Assembly: GCA_030068075.1 (NCBI GenBank)
Contig: CM057833.1
Span: 43,605,587-43,669,586 of the forward strand
From: Paguma larvata
Taxonomy: Eukaryota; Chordata; Mammalia; Carnivora; Viverridae
Reading direction: 5' to 3'
Length of the DNA stretch: 64,000 nucleotides
Positions 44,341 to 54,595 of this stretch are shown here, one piece after another (position 1 is the stretch's first letter; the number at the start of each line of letters is the position of its first letter). Both the position numbers and the translations under genes were made by a program. The notes under the pieces were generated by a model. The model did not search any database, had not been told where the DNA came from, and saw only the letters and a program-made list of their open reading frames with translations.

Positions 44341-44770
44341 TCAGCACCTAATACTCACTCATTCCATCCCCACATCTGTCACTTCATTTGATTCTCAAAA
44401 TAACTATGTATTTATAAGGCTAATGTGAACCCCATTTTATAGAAGAGGAAATTGAGGTTTAAGGAAGATAAGTGACTTACGTAAAGAAATTAAGGCTGGA
44501 GGGGTGCATGGGTGGCTCAGTTGGTTAAGCATTGGACTTCAGCTCAGGTCATAATCTCACAGTCTGTGGGTTCAAGCCCTATGTCAGGTTCTGTGCTGAC
44601 AGCTCAGAGCCTGGAGCCTGTTTCAGATTCTGTGTCTCCCTCTCTCTCTCTCTGCATCTCCCCCACTCATACTCTGTCTCTCTGTCTCTCTCAAAAATAA
44701 ATAAACATCAAAAAAAATTGATGCTGGGATGTGGACTTGATACAGGATTTGATAATAGAAACTAGTCTTT
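44341..44770 (-). mobile_element. MIR antisense, split by a SINEC
   Basis: CCCATTTTATAGAAGAGGAAA (in part, 44432) and TTGAGGTTTAAGGAAGATAAG (in part, 44453) are antisense MIR core. The SINEC at 44501-44718 interrupts it, and GGATTTGATAATAG (44743) may be the continuation. Confidence 0.65.
44501..44718 (+). mobile_element. SINEC nested in MIR
   Basis: GGGGTGCATGGGTGGCTCAG head, GTTCAAGCCCTATGTCAGG body, CTGACAGCTCAGAGCCTGG, CT stretch and AAAATAAATAAACATC tail. Flanks AATTAAGGCTGGA (44488-44500) and AATTGATGCTGGGA (from 44716) look like a diverged TSD. Confidence 0.93.
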
Positions 44771-44804
44771 TGACTCTCTCTGTCCAGTGATTTCTCTGAT
44801 TAAT

Positions 44805-44915
44805 CAGACTGTGCACTCCTAGAGGGACAAGACCTTATCTTTTTTATTTCTGCATTCTTAAACACCTCACATTGTTCTGCAGATATTAACAACATGGAAG
44901 AACAAATAAAGCAAC
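44805..44915 (+). mobile_element. L2 3' end, sense
   Basis: GACTGTGCACTCCTAGAGGG, AAGACCTTATCTTTTTTATT and TCTGCATTCTTAAACACC follow the L2 end. Confidence 0.6.
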
Positions 44916-45179
44916 TTATTTCTAGACTTTCCATTGAGTCCCAGAATCCCAGACCCCAAAGGGCCATTAAAAGCTATCTAATCAGCTCTCCATCTGGTGG
45001 TCGAGCCCCATCTCTGAGTCTGCTTTCCTCCTCAGTATAGCTCTTTAGTCTTTTAAAACCTATGATCATAAGCTCCGAGCAGTCTCTCATCCCAGCCAAG
45101 CACCTTCAGTTAACATAATGATTCCACAAGAGACGTGGTCTTGAATGTTTTACGGGCCAAAGCTCAGCCATCAAGAATA

Positions 45180-45410
45180 GCATGACTTGCCAGGTACTGT
45201 GTTAATTCCTTTACTCACACTCTCTCATTTAATCCTCACAAGAAACCCATGGGGGGTTTGCGATGTTGCAATTATTATCCCTATTTTAAGATGGAGAAAC
45301 TGAGGCTTAGACTAGTTAAATTACTTTTCCAGAGTCACACAGCCAGAAAATAATAGTGTCAAATTTTGAACCCAGGATTGTCTGATTGCAGAGTCTGAGG
45401 TTTTATACAC
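45180..45410 (-). mobile_element. MIR, antisense
   Basis: TGCCAGGTACTGTGTTAATTC (in part), TCTCATTTAATCCTCACAAG (45224), GATGGAGAAACTGAGGCTTAG (in part, 45291), CCAGAGTCACACAGCCAG (45330) and TTTTGAACCCAGGATTGTC (45364) are an excellent antisense MIR. Confidence 0.92.
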
Positions 45411-45914
45411 GACAGCTCTCAAACACGATCCCTCGTTTGTGGTCTGACCAGGATAGTATACATTGGAGACATCGATCCCCTCGTTCTAGAATATTACACT
45501 TAAGGCTGCCTGCACCATCTAGGAAAACATTCTCATTTCTAATGAAAAACATATTCTTGCTTCTCTGTACTCTCCTGAAAATACAGCTTTGTGGCAATCT
45601 CCATTTTCATGTGAGTTTCTCTTCCAGGCACACCCATCCCATGAAGCTGTTGGTTTTGAGAAACCAATACATACATCTCTCACCAGTAAGATCTGACAAG
45701 GAGAGTGAAGTGCAAGCACTTCGAGACAATTGGCATGTCACTGATGTCAGGAGAGGAAGGCTGCTTGCTGAGAAGAGGATGCATGTAGTTCTGAATGAAA
45801 TGGGTATAGGTTTCTCTGTGCCATTCCCATCTCCCCCCACCCCAATCCTGTGCCCATGAGAGATTTCTACAGTGGATCCTCTGAGATCTGTAGACGTTCT
45901 GACTGCAGTACCTT
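45411..45914. other. No recognised gene; longest open frame of the window
   Basis: A 157-codon plus-strand frame (45386-45859) starts inside the antisense MIR and ends in unassigned sequence. Its translation is basic and shows no domain, and four antisense frames of similar length overlap it. I regard it as chance. Confidence 0.5.
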
Positions 45915-46090
45915 TGATTTATTAAACTGGAAGAAGCTTTAGAAATCATTCACAGTAACCCCTTCATGAAACAGAGGAAGAAACAGACACAGAGAGGGGT
46001 GGTCACTCACCCAATATCACATAGCAACTTATTTGTAAGTATAGCTCTAGTCTCTGGATCCCTGGGCTTGATTCTTGTCACTTGGTATTA
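45915..46090 (-). mobile_element. MIR-class repeat, antisense
   Basis: GGAAGAAGCTTTAGAAATCA (45930), AACCCCTTCATGAAACAGAGG (in part) and GAAACAGACACAGAGAGGGG (45979), then ATCACATAGCAACTT, follow an antisense MIR-like order. Confidence 0.6.
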
Positions 46091-46134
46091 CTCCTCAACC
46101 AATGATTTGACAGATAAGATTGGCTAGATGGAGG

Positions 46135-46310
46135 ATAGGTGAGAAAATTCACTTAGTGATCACCTACTGGATGACAGTCGTGCATTTAATCTGTTCTGAG
46201 CATTATAACTACATTGAAAGCTGGTATTATCTTCATTTTATAGATAGGGACTTAAGGTCCAGAAATTTTAAATAATTTGTCTAAATGCACAGCAGGAAAG
46301 AGACAGAACT
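46135..46310 (-). mobile_element. MIR, antisense, cut by an L1
   Basis: ATTATCTTCATTTTATAGATA (in part, 46227), GGACTTAAGGTCCAGAAATT and AAATGCACAGCAGGAAAGAG (46284) are antisense MIR. The L1 tail starts at 46311. Confidence 0.65.
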
Positions 46311-46425
46311 TACTTTAATTAATTAACTAATTAATTAATTTTATTTAAATTCAGGTTAGTTAACATACAGGGCAGTATTGGTTTCAGGAGTAGAATGTAG
46401 TGATTCATCATTTCCATATAACCTA
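46311..46425 (-). mobile_element. Carnivore L1 3' UTR stub, antisense
   Basis: TTAA-rich tail complement (46312-46350), then AAATTCAGGTTAGTTAACAT (46347) and TATTGGTTTCAGGAGTAGAA (46376) are the antisense end of a carnivore L1. About 100 bp remain. Candidate TSDs are ACTTACTTTAATT (46308) and ACCTACTTTTTACAATT (46421). Confidence 0.75.
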
Positions 46426-46558
46426 CTTTTTACAATTGGATCTCCCTAATTCCAAAGCTTGTGTCCACTCCACTAATGACATTTCCATAGCTGAGCCCTT
46501 TTTTCTTCTCTCCTCTTCCAACCCTCCTCTCCTCTCCTCTTCAATCTCTGTCTCAATT

Positions 46559-46574
46559 TGTGTGTGTATGTGTG

Positions 46575-46614
<40 letters not shown>

Positions 46615-46616
46615 TT
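46559..46616. repeat. (GT)n microsatellite
   Basis: An alternating GT tract with an uninterrupted core of about 31 nt (46577-46607) and variant units at both ends. It could be length-polymorphic and can form Z-DNA-type structure. Confidence 0.97.
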
Positions 46617-46730
46617 TCACTCTCTCCCTGCCCCCCTTTCTCTCTCCCCGTAAATGGGACTACCATCTACACAGTGGCTCAAATCAGAAGTGCTCTCTCT
46701 TTCAAATCCCACATCTGTTCAAGCTCTGAG

Positions 46731-47365
46731 TTCTATACCGGCTATCTCTTAAAAATCTACCTACTTCTTTCCCTCCCCACTGTCATGACCCTTGATCATG
46801 ACATCACTAGCTGCCCCCTGGACCACCATAGAAGCCTTCTAATTCTACTCTCCCCACTGGAGCTCAGGGACCTTTTTATCTGACCATATCACTTCTCTAC
46901 CTAAAACTCAGTGATGGTTTCCCATTGACTTGGGGACAAACTGCCAATCCCTAACAGTGTTCATGAGCGCCTCTCAGAGCTGGTGTCTCTGTTCCCCTTT
47001 TAGACCTCCCTCTCTCCCCAGCTCTCCAAGTTCCCCCCTCCCATGTGCCTGAGAATATCTTTGTTGGCTGACACTCAGACTTCAGGTCTCAGTCTGAGCT
47101 TTACTTGTGCAGGTTCACCTTGCAGAACCTTCCACATCAGTTGAGCTGTCCTTTTGTATAAGCCCATGGCACCCTTTACTTAATCTTTAGTCTCATTCGA
47201 CAACCTTTGTAACCCATGTCCCATATCTGTCTTCCCCTGTGGACCACGTGTTCTGTAAGGAATGGAGCAGTGACCTCCTCATGTACTCCAGTATCTCGGG
47301 CACTAAACCCCATGCCTGGCACATAGTGAGAGTTCAGTTAATATATAGTGAATAAATTAATTAAA
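46731..47365 (+). mobile_element. L2 3' region, sense
   Basis: CTGACCATATCACTTCTCTA (46880), GATGGTTTCCCATTGACTTG (46912) and the end ATGCCTGGCACATAGTGAGAG (in part, 47311) with TATATAGTGAATAAATTAA are collinear with L2. It is one of the longer sense L2 copies here. Confidence 0.82.
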
Positions 47366-47548
47366 GGATTAGCTCTCCAACTGAGAGGATGAGGAATGTA
47401 TGGTATCTGAACATTACTGCTACGGACAGCCTCTAGGCCCCTCCTTACGGGCTGGTGAAAATGGAAAATGTAGAGCCCAGGTATCAAGTGTGGTTTGTGT
47501 TGTGCTATTTAACACTTCTTTGCTTTCCCAAATGGATGGTACCTTTGT

Positions 47549-47723
47549 TTGTTTCTTTTAATGTTTATTTATGAACATTAATTTTGTGAGTTTGAGACCC
47601 GCGTCAGGCTCCATGCTGACAGCACAGAACCTGCCTGGGATTCTCTCTCTCACAAACTGGGATCATGACCTGAGCCGAAATCAAGAGTCGGATGCTTAAC
47701 CAGCTGAGCCACCCAGGCGCCCC
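47549..47723 (-). mobile_element. SINEC, antisense, with internal inversion
   Basis: The right part (47656-47723) is the antisense head, with GATCATGACCTGAGCCG and GAGCCACCCAGGCGCCCC. The left part (47555-47575) is the antisense tail TTTTAATGTTTATTTATG. The middle, 47583-47655, is in sense orientation: GTGAGTTTGAGACCCGCG, CATGCTGACAGCACAG, GGGATTCTCTCTCTC. TTTTGTGAG and CTCACAAA border the inverted piece. Target-site duplications ATGGATGGTACCTTTGT (47532-47548) and ATGAATGGTACCTTTGT (47724-47740) enclose the whole, so it is a single insertion with an inverted centre. Confidence 0.9.
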
Positions 47724-47740
47724 ATGAATGGTACCTTTGT

Positions 47741-48119
47741 AAACAAGAGCTGGTGCTGAATGAGTTTTTGGATTCACTAGCATTGGTTAACATGATGAAT
47801 TCAATCATTGCATGCAACATATTGGCCACATTGTTTTTCTCCTTTCCCTTGCCAAACTTTTAAATGTGTGCTGGCTTAGCTTCCTACTAATAGTCTTCCT
47901 TCAATGATAAATAACCACTGGGCCAGCACATGTGTCTGAGTGTTGGCAGCAATATTTATATATAAAGACAATGTGCCTAGATGTAGCAACTAAGAACAGC
48001 AGAGCACTTGAAGGGACTTTGGGAATCATTAAACACAACTTTACCTCACAGATGTGTGCATTGGGTTTCCAGGTTGAGAGGGTAGATGAAGTACATGCTA
48101 AAATTACCCCTTCCACAGT
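47741..48119. other. No recognised gene or repeat
   Basis: Opposite-strand frames of 71 and 63 codons overlap at 47901-48123. There is no family resemblance. Confidence 0.4.
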
Positions 48120-48818
48120 TTAAATGCAGAGAAATTCTTGACAAAACATCTTTAAAGTATATACAAATCAACTATGAAGCAAGGAAGGAGATCTCCCCAT
48201 GCCAGAAATTTAGAGGGAACCCCAGTGCTTAGTGGAAGTGGAAACTGAATTGGTCTCAAGGCAGTTAACCCAACATAAGCCTCAGAAACTATAGTCTCAA
48301 TGGTTATGTTGTAAAAAGATTGGGTCAAGGCTCAGATCACCACAGGGATCTGCAGCTAAGACTCCTGCATGGACAGATTTAGGATAGGCTTTCTGTCCAT
48401 GAAAAAGGATATGAAAATCTCTACAAAATAGCACTAGGCCAGAGCCAGAAGCAAGCCCACCTACTCTGGCTAAGGGTGGAACTCCAGCATGAAACGGGAA
48501 TTCTGAAATTGTGTCTCACCAGGATCAGACCCAACTTGTCTTACCAATGTAGAATACCAAAATTCTAGAAACCAACATGGAACCCAATTTAGAGGGAACC
48601 TCTAAAGTGTCTGCTCAAGGACAACCATCAAAGCACTCGTAAGCTTTGATAGGAAACCAGATGCTACCTTAGGGAATTTGGAATCTTATACAGCCTTGGA
48701 AGGATGTGGGAAGTAATATCAGCATGGCCACGGCTGGCTTTCAGGGTCTGGAAGAGCAGGATGGCAGGCAGACTGCCACCAGTGAACCCAGCCGCCTGGA
48801 GTGGGAGATTCTTCAGAG
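48120..48818 (+). mobile_element. Possible old L1 5' region
   Basis: Weak resemblance to the 5' UTR side of old L1/HAL1 in base style and phrases such as GAAACTGAATTGGTCTCAAG (48240). No decisive landmark was found. Confidence 0.3.
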
Positions 48819-49015
48819 CAGGAGTCAAAACACCATAGCCTGTGAGCCAAATCTGGATCATAGCCCATTATTGTACTGCCAGCTACCTAAAAAATTTTTT
48901 ATATATATAAAGAGATGTAAAAAAAGAGAAAGAAATATGTAAAAGGCACTTAATATGGCCTGAAAAGTCTAAAATATTTATACCTCGTCATTTGCAGAAC
49001 TGCACTCAACCCCTG
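48819..49015. mobile_element. hAT-type (Charlie/MER1 group) DNA transposon, internally deleted
   Basis: CAGGAGTCAAAACACC start, CTGTGAGCCAAATCTGGATC (48840), AAAAGTCTAAAATATTTATA (48963) and the end ACTGCACTCAACCCCTG (to 49015) match the terminal parts of the element at 31911-32232. The centre is lost. Confidence 0.75.
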
Positions 49016-49399
49016 CTCACGAGGCTATCTGGAAGGCACGGGCGGTACACTTGCATCTTACAGCAGCAGCTATGGCTGGAGAGCAGCTTCCTCACTTTCC
49101 AGTGCTCAGGTGGGTGCTCCTCATTGTCAAAACTTTCCTAAAGGATTCTGGGAAATGTAAGGCTTCTCACATTTTACTCTGGGACGCGGTAAAGAGTTTA
49201 GAAAGGTCAGGGATGATGCTCAGATGATAATCCAGATGGGAAGCTCACACACTAGTGCAAGTGTGGGAGAAAAACCTGTGTAATTTCACTCACATGGAAG
49301 ATGAGGTCCTAGAGCACATTTCCAAAACATAGATCTAAATCTATGCGTGGAAGACGCATCACAAACCCTCCAAAATAGAAAAGTTAAAATATGAGTACT
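49016..49399. other. No recognised gene or repeat
   Basis: GGATTCTGGGAAATGTAAGG (49143) is a phrase common in old repeats, but no family can be given. Confidence 0.35.
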
Positions 49400-49960
49400 A
49401 GGGGTACTATTGTGACCTAAAAAGGAATGTAACAAACATGCTATAAATGTTCTAAGAATTAAAGGAAAAATGACAATGATTAAAAAAAAAGGAAGATTTT
49501 TTTTTAAGTAGATATAAAAATAACAAAGTAACCACCAAGATACTACTCCATACCCACCTTCCTGTCTATGGAGCTTTGCTAAAGAAAAAAAAAAAACTAT
49601 TAGAAAGATGTAGATATAAGAAGTATAAGAAAAATAAAAATTGGCAAACTGGGAAATCTAAGTAAGTATTGAATACGATATGAATAATTATAAGAATGAC
49701 AATATTCACACAAATGTTTAAAATAAGCTGGAACTACAAAATTAGGTAACAATATTATGGTGGTTAGGGCAGGGTGTTAGTAGGCAGATGTTAAAACATG
49801 CCTAGGTCCACATCTCTTTTGAGAGCAGAATGTAGACACTGATTAAAAATAGATTTTATTAAAATATTAGAAATGTAGGCACATATGTTCAAATCCTAAA
49901 GATAACCATTAAGTGAATAGTTCTGTGCAATTTCTAAATACAGTAGCAGCATTGTGAGCT
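49400..49960 (+). mobile_element. Possible old L1-like debris
   Basis: A-rich sequence whose second half (AATATTATGGTGGTTAGGGC at 49750) recalls the non-coding segment of old L1 elements. There is no firm landmark. Confidence 0.3.
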
Positions 49961-50224
49961 TTAAGGCAAAGTGATTATTCCAACAAAAAGTAAGAAAGGA
50001 TGACTAGCAGAAGGTACAGGGGCTCAAGGAGGAGTCGTCCTGCAGAGCCTATGTCATGCAGCCATCTCCTGATGGGACCAGGACAGAGCCCATGAGGCAT
50101 GACTCCCCAGCTCTCTGCTACCTTATTTATACCAAGAGGTCTCTCTTCATATTCCATTCTTGATAACCGCAGAGGAACCATGTGAATCCCAATGCCAGAT
50201 TCTTGTGATCCCACAAAAAGATGT

Positions 50225-50405
50225 GGGGACCTCTGGGTGGCACATTCAGTTAAGCATCCAACAAACTCTGGATTTCAGCTCAGGTCATGATCTCAAAGTT
50301 CATGAGTCCAAGCCCCATTTCGGTCTCTGCACTGACAGTGTGGAGCCTGCTTTGGATTCTGTCTCTTTCTCTCTCTCTCAAAATAAATAAATAAACATTT
50401 AAAAA
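50225..50405 (+). mobile_element. SINEC, slightly shortened
   Basis: GGGGACCTCTGGGTGGCAC head, body CATGAGTCCAAGCCCCATTT, CT stretch and AAATAAATAAATAAACATTT tail. Short flanking repeats AAAGATGT occur before the head and after the tail (50411-50418 region). Confidence 0.88.
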
Positions 50406-50439
50406 AAATTAAGATGTGATTTGGTAGTATATTGAGAGG

Positions 50440-50680
50440 GGGGTAAAGGTGCTTTTTATTTAAATATACATGTTTTAAAATTCCAGCTATGCCATTCACT
50501 GGCTATATCATTGGATAAAGTAACTTCTCAGCCTCAAGTTCATCATTTGTTGAATTAGAGTAGTAATAGCTATCTTACAGAGTTAATGTAAACATCAACT
50601 TGTTTAATATAGATTAAATAAACGTAAAGCACCTGGTTTAATTCTGGATGCTCAGTACAAGTTCAAAATGTAGCTGGAGT
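50440..50680 (+). mobile_element. MIR
   Basis: CTATGCCATTCACTGGCTATA (in part, 50486), AAAGTAACTTCTCAGCCTC (50517), TAATAGCTATCTTACAGAG (50564) and AAAGCACCTGGTTTAATTC (50625) are collinear with MIR. Confidence 0.8.
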
Positions 50681-50977
50681 TAATGGTAGAGGAATTTCCA
50701 AAATAAGAAGACGGATGTCGACACTGGGGAGGTAGTGTTGAACATCAGCTCTAAGGAATGCGGCCAAACCATTAACTAAAAAAAAAAAAGTTAATTGATG
50801 GTGAGGTGAGAAGTGAAGAAGGTCAGGAATGGGCGGTGAGGGTGGGAAGGCACAGTGCAAAATGAATGAAGACAGGCCCCAGGACTGAGTCGGACGGCGA
50901 AGTAAGACTGTCAAAGCCTCTCCTATATGTAGTGCCAGTTATGAGATGGGGAGACAGGTCTGAGGGCTGAGCAGAAA

Positions 50978-51167
50978 TTGGCCCAAGGGCCGATGCCTAT
51001 TTTTGTAGATTTAATTTTAATGGAATCCAGACACACCCATTTGTTTATGTACTGTCTGTAGCTACTTTTGCAATGGCAGAGTTGAGTAGTCCTCACAGAG
51101 ACCATGTTTCCAGTGAAGCCTACAACATTACTCTCTGGCCCATTTTGAAAAAGTTGGTCAACCCCTG
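50978..51167. mobile_element. hAT-type (Charlie/MER1 group) DNA transposon, internally deleted
   Basis: AATTGGCCCAAGGGCCGATG, CCTATTTTTGTAGATTTAAT, GGCAGAGTTGAGTAGTCCTC (51075), CTCTCTGGCCCATTTTGAAA and the end AAGTTGGTCAACCCCTG (51151-51167) belong to the same family as 31911-32232. Confidence 0.75.
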
Positions 51168-51273
51168 GCTTAAAGGAATATTCATGCTCAGACAATCTCT
51201 ACCACTCTGTAAACGGTGAGGCCAATACTATGTCTTTAAAACAGATCAGCTCATCATGTAGCTAGGTCGATTA

Positions 51274-51540
51274 AGATGATACCATATGTTTCCATGAATA
51301 GGTGGACTTTGTGAGACTAAGCAAAAACCAGGATGAGGGGAAGAGGGGAAAGGAAAAAAAGACACAGAGAGGTAGGGAGATAAAATGTAAGAGACTCTCA
51401 AAGACTGAGAACAAACTGAGGGTGAGGGGGGTGAGGGAGGGGGGAGAGGGGGTGATGGGCATTAAAGAGGGCACGTGTTGGGATGAACACTGGGTGTTAC
51501 ATGTAAACCAATTTGAAAATAAAATATTATAATAATAAAA
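51274..51540 (+). mobile_element. Carnivore L1 3' UTR, 5'-truncated
   Basis: GATGATACCATATGTTTCC, AAGAGACTCTCAAAGACTGAG (in part, 51389), a G-rich tract (51419-51457) and GGGATGAACACTGGGTGTTA (51480) are shared with 24285-24705 and 17023-17243. Confidence 0.86.
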
Positions 51541-51769
51541 AGAAAAGAACTCGAACTAATTCCAGCCTACGTACTACAAGTGCCTACAGCATCTTTGCTC
51601 TGGTCTTATCAAGCAATGATCTCTTCTCTTACCTCTAGCTTTATCTCTAATTTCTGATCTGTACCTACTTATCGAAACTGAAAGTTGAACCTGACTTCCT
51701 ACTTTAATCTTTGAAACACCCCGGAGACTCAAGTTGTGCTCCCCTCTGTGTCTTCTTGCTCTTTATGTA

Positions 51770-51910
51770 AATATCCTGTCTAATCCTCCACGAGGAAGGA
51801 AGGAACCAGAATCACTCTCAGAGCAAGGATCATGTCTTGCCTCTGCTTTTCTCACAGATTCTGATACATGAGAGAAGCTAGGAAAATACCTCTTGAATGA
51901 ATAAACACTG
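51770..51910 (+). mobile_element. L2 3' end, sense
   Basis: AGAGCAAGGATCATGTCTTGC (in part, 51819), GAAAATACCTCTTGAATGAA (51883) and TAAAC match the L2 end, diverged. Confidence 0.55.
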
Positions 51911-52139
51911 TGTAAAGAGGGCAAACTCCAGATATCCATAGTGAGCAAACTGGCCAAAGGAAAGGAAGCAAGAGAAAGGAAATTCATGGATCTTGGTGTC
52001 TCAAGAGCCAGGCAGTAGTCAGGAATTGGGGAAAGATAAGACAGGAATGGCAAAAAAGATGAAATCACAGAGAACTATGTGTGCATGGTAGCACATTCAG
52101 ATTTATTCGGTGGGGGGGAGGGCAGCTGAATGATTTGCA

Positions 52140-52740
52140 CTAACAGCTGGAGCAAACCTTTCTACCCAATCACGCTGCTTTGGCATCCCATGATATAAAG
52201 GTCGAGGGACTCAAGGTGGCAGGGATGGAGAAGAGAGGCAGGAGAAGCTGGGGAGGCTTGCGCTATCCACCACCCACCTGGCAGCGCAGGGAGCTGACCC
52301 TCCAGAACTCTAGTTCCCACGCCCCCCTCACCAGCTGGCTTCAGTTCTGCTTGGCAATGGAAGGCACTGACGGATGGTGGGCGGGTGGGAGGAGTAGAGA
52401 TGACGGGCTATTTCCACCCTTCTTCTGTTCCAGGGGTGTCTTCAACCGTGTTGGCCTCTCCTTCCCACCACAGCCCTTTTTTCTCTATACCCAGCTCCTC
52501 CTATGCAGTGCTCCTACCGGCTAGGTTCTGCCAAAGCCAAAGCCATTTCCTGTGGTGCCTTACCACCCTAGGGATGCAAGCAGCTCTCTCTTAGGTTCCT
52601 AATCTCTAGGTGGCCTTGCCGTCCCCATTTGACCTTTTAGCTCTTCTAACGAGTTTGTCACCAGTTCGCCACGTTCAATCCTCCCATTAAACTTCCTGGC
52701 TGGGCCCTGTTTTTCTGACTGGATTCTGGTTAAGATAGGG
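52140..52740. repeat. Possible ancient repeat, G+C-richer block
   Basis: The layout, with TCCTCCCATTAAACTTCCTG (52678) and an ending GACTGGATTCTGG, recalls the repeat at 42705-43140. It is richer in G+C than its surroundings. A 114-codon frame (52180-52524) shows no family. I cannot decide between an old repeat and unique DNA. Confidence 0.3.
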
Positions 52741-53384
52741 ATAAAAGAAAACACACAAAAACGCCCACTTGCATTTATTTATCTCTTCCTCTTTACTCCT
52801 TAGCACTGGCCTGATACAGAACAAACACTCAGGAAACACAGATTTAATTAAACTAAATGGAAAACTCTCTTGAAAAGCTCAAAGTGAGAACCGTTTCCTT
52901 CTCTTTCCCAGCTCCTCGGAAGAATGAATCCGAACCCAAGGGTAGAAGTGATAGGAGAGGTAAGACAGTTTCCTGACATCCTTGTAAGGGAGAGTTGCAG
53001 AGAGACAAATTCAGGCGTCAAGGGCTGCCATGCGCCCATGCTCGCAGAAGCAGCCTACCCCCAAAGAATCGGTCTAGACAAGGCGGCTGGAATAGAGAAG
53101 CCACTCCAATTTGCTTGGAAAGATCGAATTTAGATAAACTGCTGGAACTGAAAAGCCTTGTTCAAATCAGGGGACAGGATAGGGAGCAGAGTTAACACAT
53201 AGCTTCAAAGGACTCAGCAGGAGGTCGGGAAAACGTAAGCACGGCAGATCCGGGCTCATGCTTTCCAGGGCTCATCCAGTTCCCAAACCCCAACCAATCT
53301 CTGGGATTTTTTGTTTTCTTTTAATCAGCTTTTCCGGGACTCCATGTTTTGATCAAACTTTCCCTAAGAGGCAACAGGACACAC
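52741..53384. other. No recognised gene or repeat
   Basis: Frames of 63-69 codons on both strands overlap at 52848-53195. No repeat was assigned. Confidence 0.4.
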
Positions 53385-53585
53385 TGCAGTGAGCACAGAA
53401 CTTGGGATCTGAAAACAGGGCCCTGGTTTTCAACTTTGCTACTTGATAACCTTGTGAGCTTGGTCAGGTATTAAACTCTGTAAGCAGCACCTTACTTCAT
53501 CTATAAGAGGGAGACAATAATACCTACGTCCTAAGGGGATTGTGGCATCTACATGAAATTATCTAATTACCTTAATAATAAAATA
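53385..53585 (+). mobile_element. MIR
   Basis: GCACAGAACTTGGGATCTGA, CTTTGCTACTTGATAACCTTG (in part, 53435), TCAGGTATTAAACTCTG, CTTCATCTATAAGAGGGAG (53495) and AATAATACCTACGTCCTAAG are collinear with MIR. Confidence 0.75.
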
Positions 53586-53587
53586 GT

Positions 53588-54060
53588 TGAGTGATTAAAG
53601 AGACATGCTATGAAGTCAGTTTTGGGTTAGAGCCTCTATTCTTCTTAACCTGTCCCTTATGAATCTCTCTAAACTGGTTTCTTCACCTATAAAATGAAGA
53701 TAATAATAATAAAATAAAAATGAGATAAATGGGGCACCTGGGTGTGTCAGTTGGTTAAGTGTCTGACTCTTGATTTTGGCTCAGGTCAGGATCCTAGGAT
53801 TGTGGGATCAAGTCCCATATCGGGCTCTGTGCTGCACATGAAGCCTGCTTAAGATTCATTTTCTCTCTCTCTCACTCTCTCCTCTCTGTGTCTGTCTCTC
53901 TGTCTCTGTCTCTCTCCCGCTACCTCTCTCCCCAGATTGTGTGCTCTTACTCGCTCTCTCTCTGGAGTAAAAAATTAAATAAATTTTTAAAAAGGAGATA
54001 AATTACTGTGAATTACTCAGGAAGGTACCTGGTACCTTGTAAGCACTCAACACCATCACC
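53588..54060 (+). mobile_element. Second MIR, split by a SINEC
   Basis: GAAGTCAGTTTTGGGTTAG (53612), CTTCACCTATAAAATGAAG (53681) and, after the SINEC, GGTACCTGGTACCTTGTAAGC (in part, 54024) with ACTCAACACC are collinear MIR. It directly follows another same-strand MIR. Confidence 0.7.
53731..53988 (+). mobile_element. SINEC, variant body, long CT region, nested in MIR
   Basis: GGGGCACCTGGGTGTGTCAG head, body CCTAGGATTGTGGGATCAAG, a shortened middle with CATGAAGCCTGCTTAAG, a long CT/GT stretch, and an AAAAAATTAAATAAATTTTT tail. TSDs are AAAAATGAGATAAAT (53716-53730) and AAAAAGGAGATAAAT (53989-54003). Confidence 0.9.
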
Positions 54061-54084
54061 ATCAGTGTGTCCTGCTGTGCACAC

Positions 54085-54260
54085 TGGAGGCACGTGATTG
54101 TGTGTGGTGCACGATTTTCACAACACTCTGTGAGGTGAGCATTGCTATCCATCCCCTTCTAAAAGTGCTTACACTGAGGCTTAACTTGCCTACATTAACA
54201 TAGTTCATTCTTGAGTAAGATCATATAGTTGATTATATAGATCTGACTCGGACAATAAAC
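54085..54260 (-). mobile_element. MIR, antisense, weak
   Basis: TTTTCACAACACTCTGTGAGG (in part), AGTGCTTACACTGAGGCTTA (54164) and ATCATATAGTTGATTATATAG are in antisense MIR order but much diverged. Confidence 0.5.
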
Positions 54261-54595
54261 CCTTACCCACAAATAACGTGCACAATACCCTCTGAATTAT
54301 TAATTATTAACATTGTTGCCATTACTATTGAAACCTATATAAGGTGCCTGACATAGATTGGCTACTTTTGTCTACTAACTTTCCTACCTTTCATATGTAA
54401 AGGAATACTTACTACCATCTATGATGGTAGGTGAATGAGGTTGTGAGTGAAGTTCAAGTGTCATTTTTCTCAGGTGAATTAGGGTCATCTTTTAATGCTG
54501 ATATACAAACTGAGATTTTTCTTCTCTTGTCCTAGAGATAGGAAATACCAATGTATTTAAAAGAAATTTAGTTCAACATCTGAACCAAATGTGTT
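54261..54595. other. No recognised gene or repeat
   Basis: AT-rich. CCTATATAAGGTGCCTGACATA near 54333 (in part) may be the end of a MIR or L2. Confidence 0.35.

Noticed and set aside
45386..45859. 157-codon open frame, the longest in the window
   Set aside because: It begins inside an antisense MIR, four antisense frames overlap it, and the translation shows no domain or signal. Such a length occurs by chance in 64 kb.
52180..52560. Possible CpG island
   Set aside because: The block is richer in G+C than its flanks, but CpGs are sparse and it is short. No promoter motif or gene start was found.
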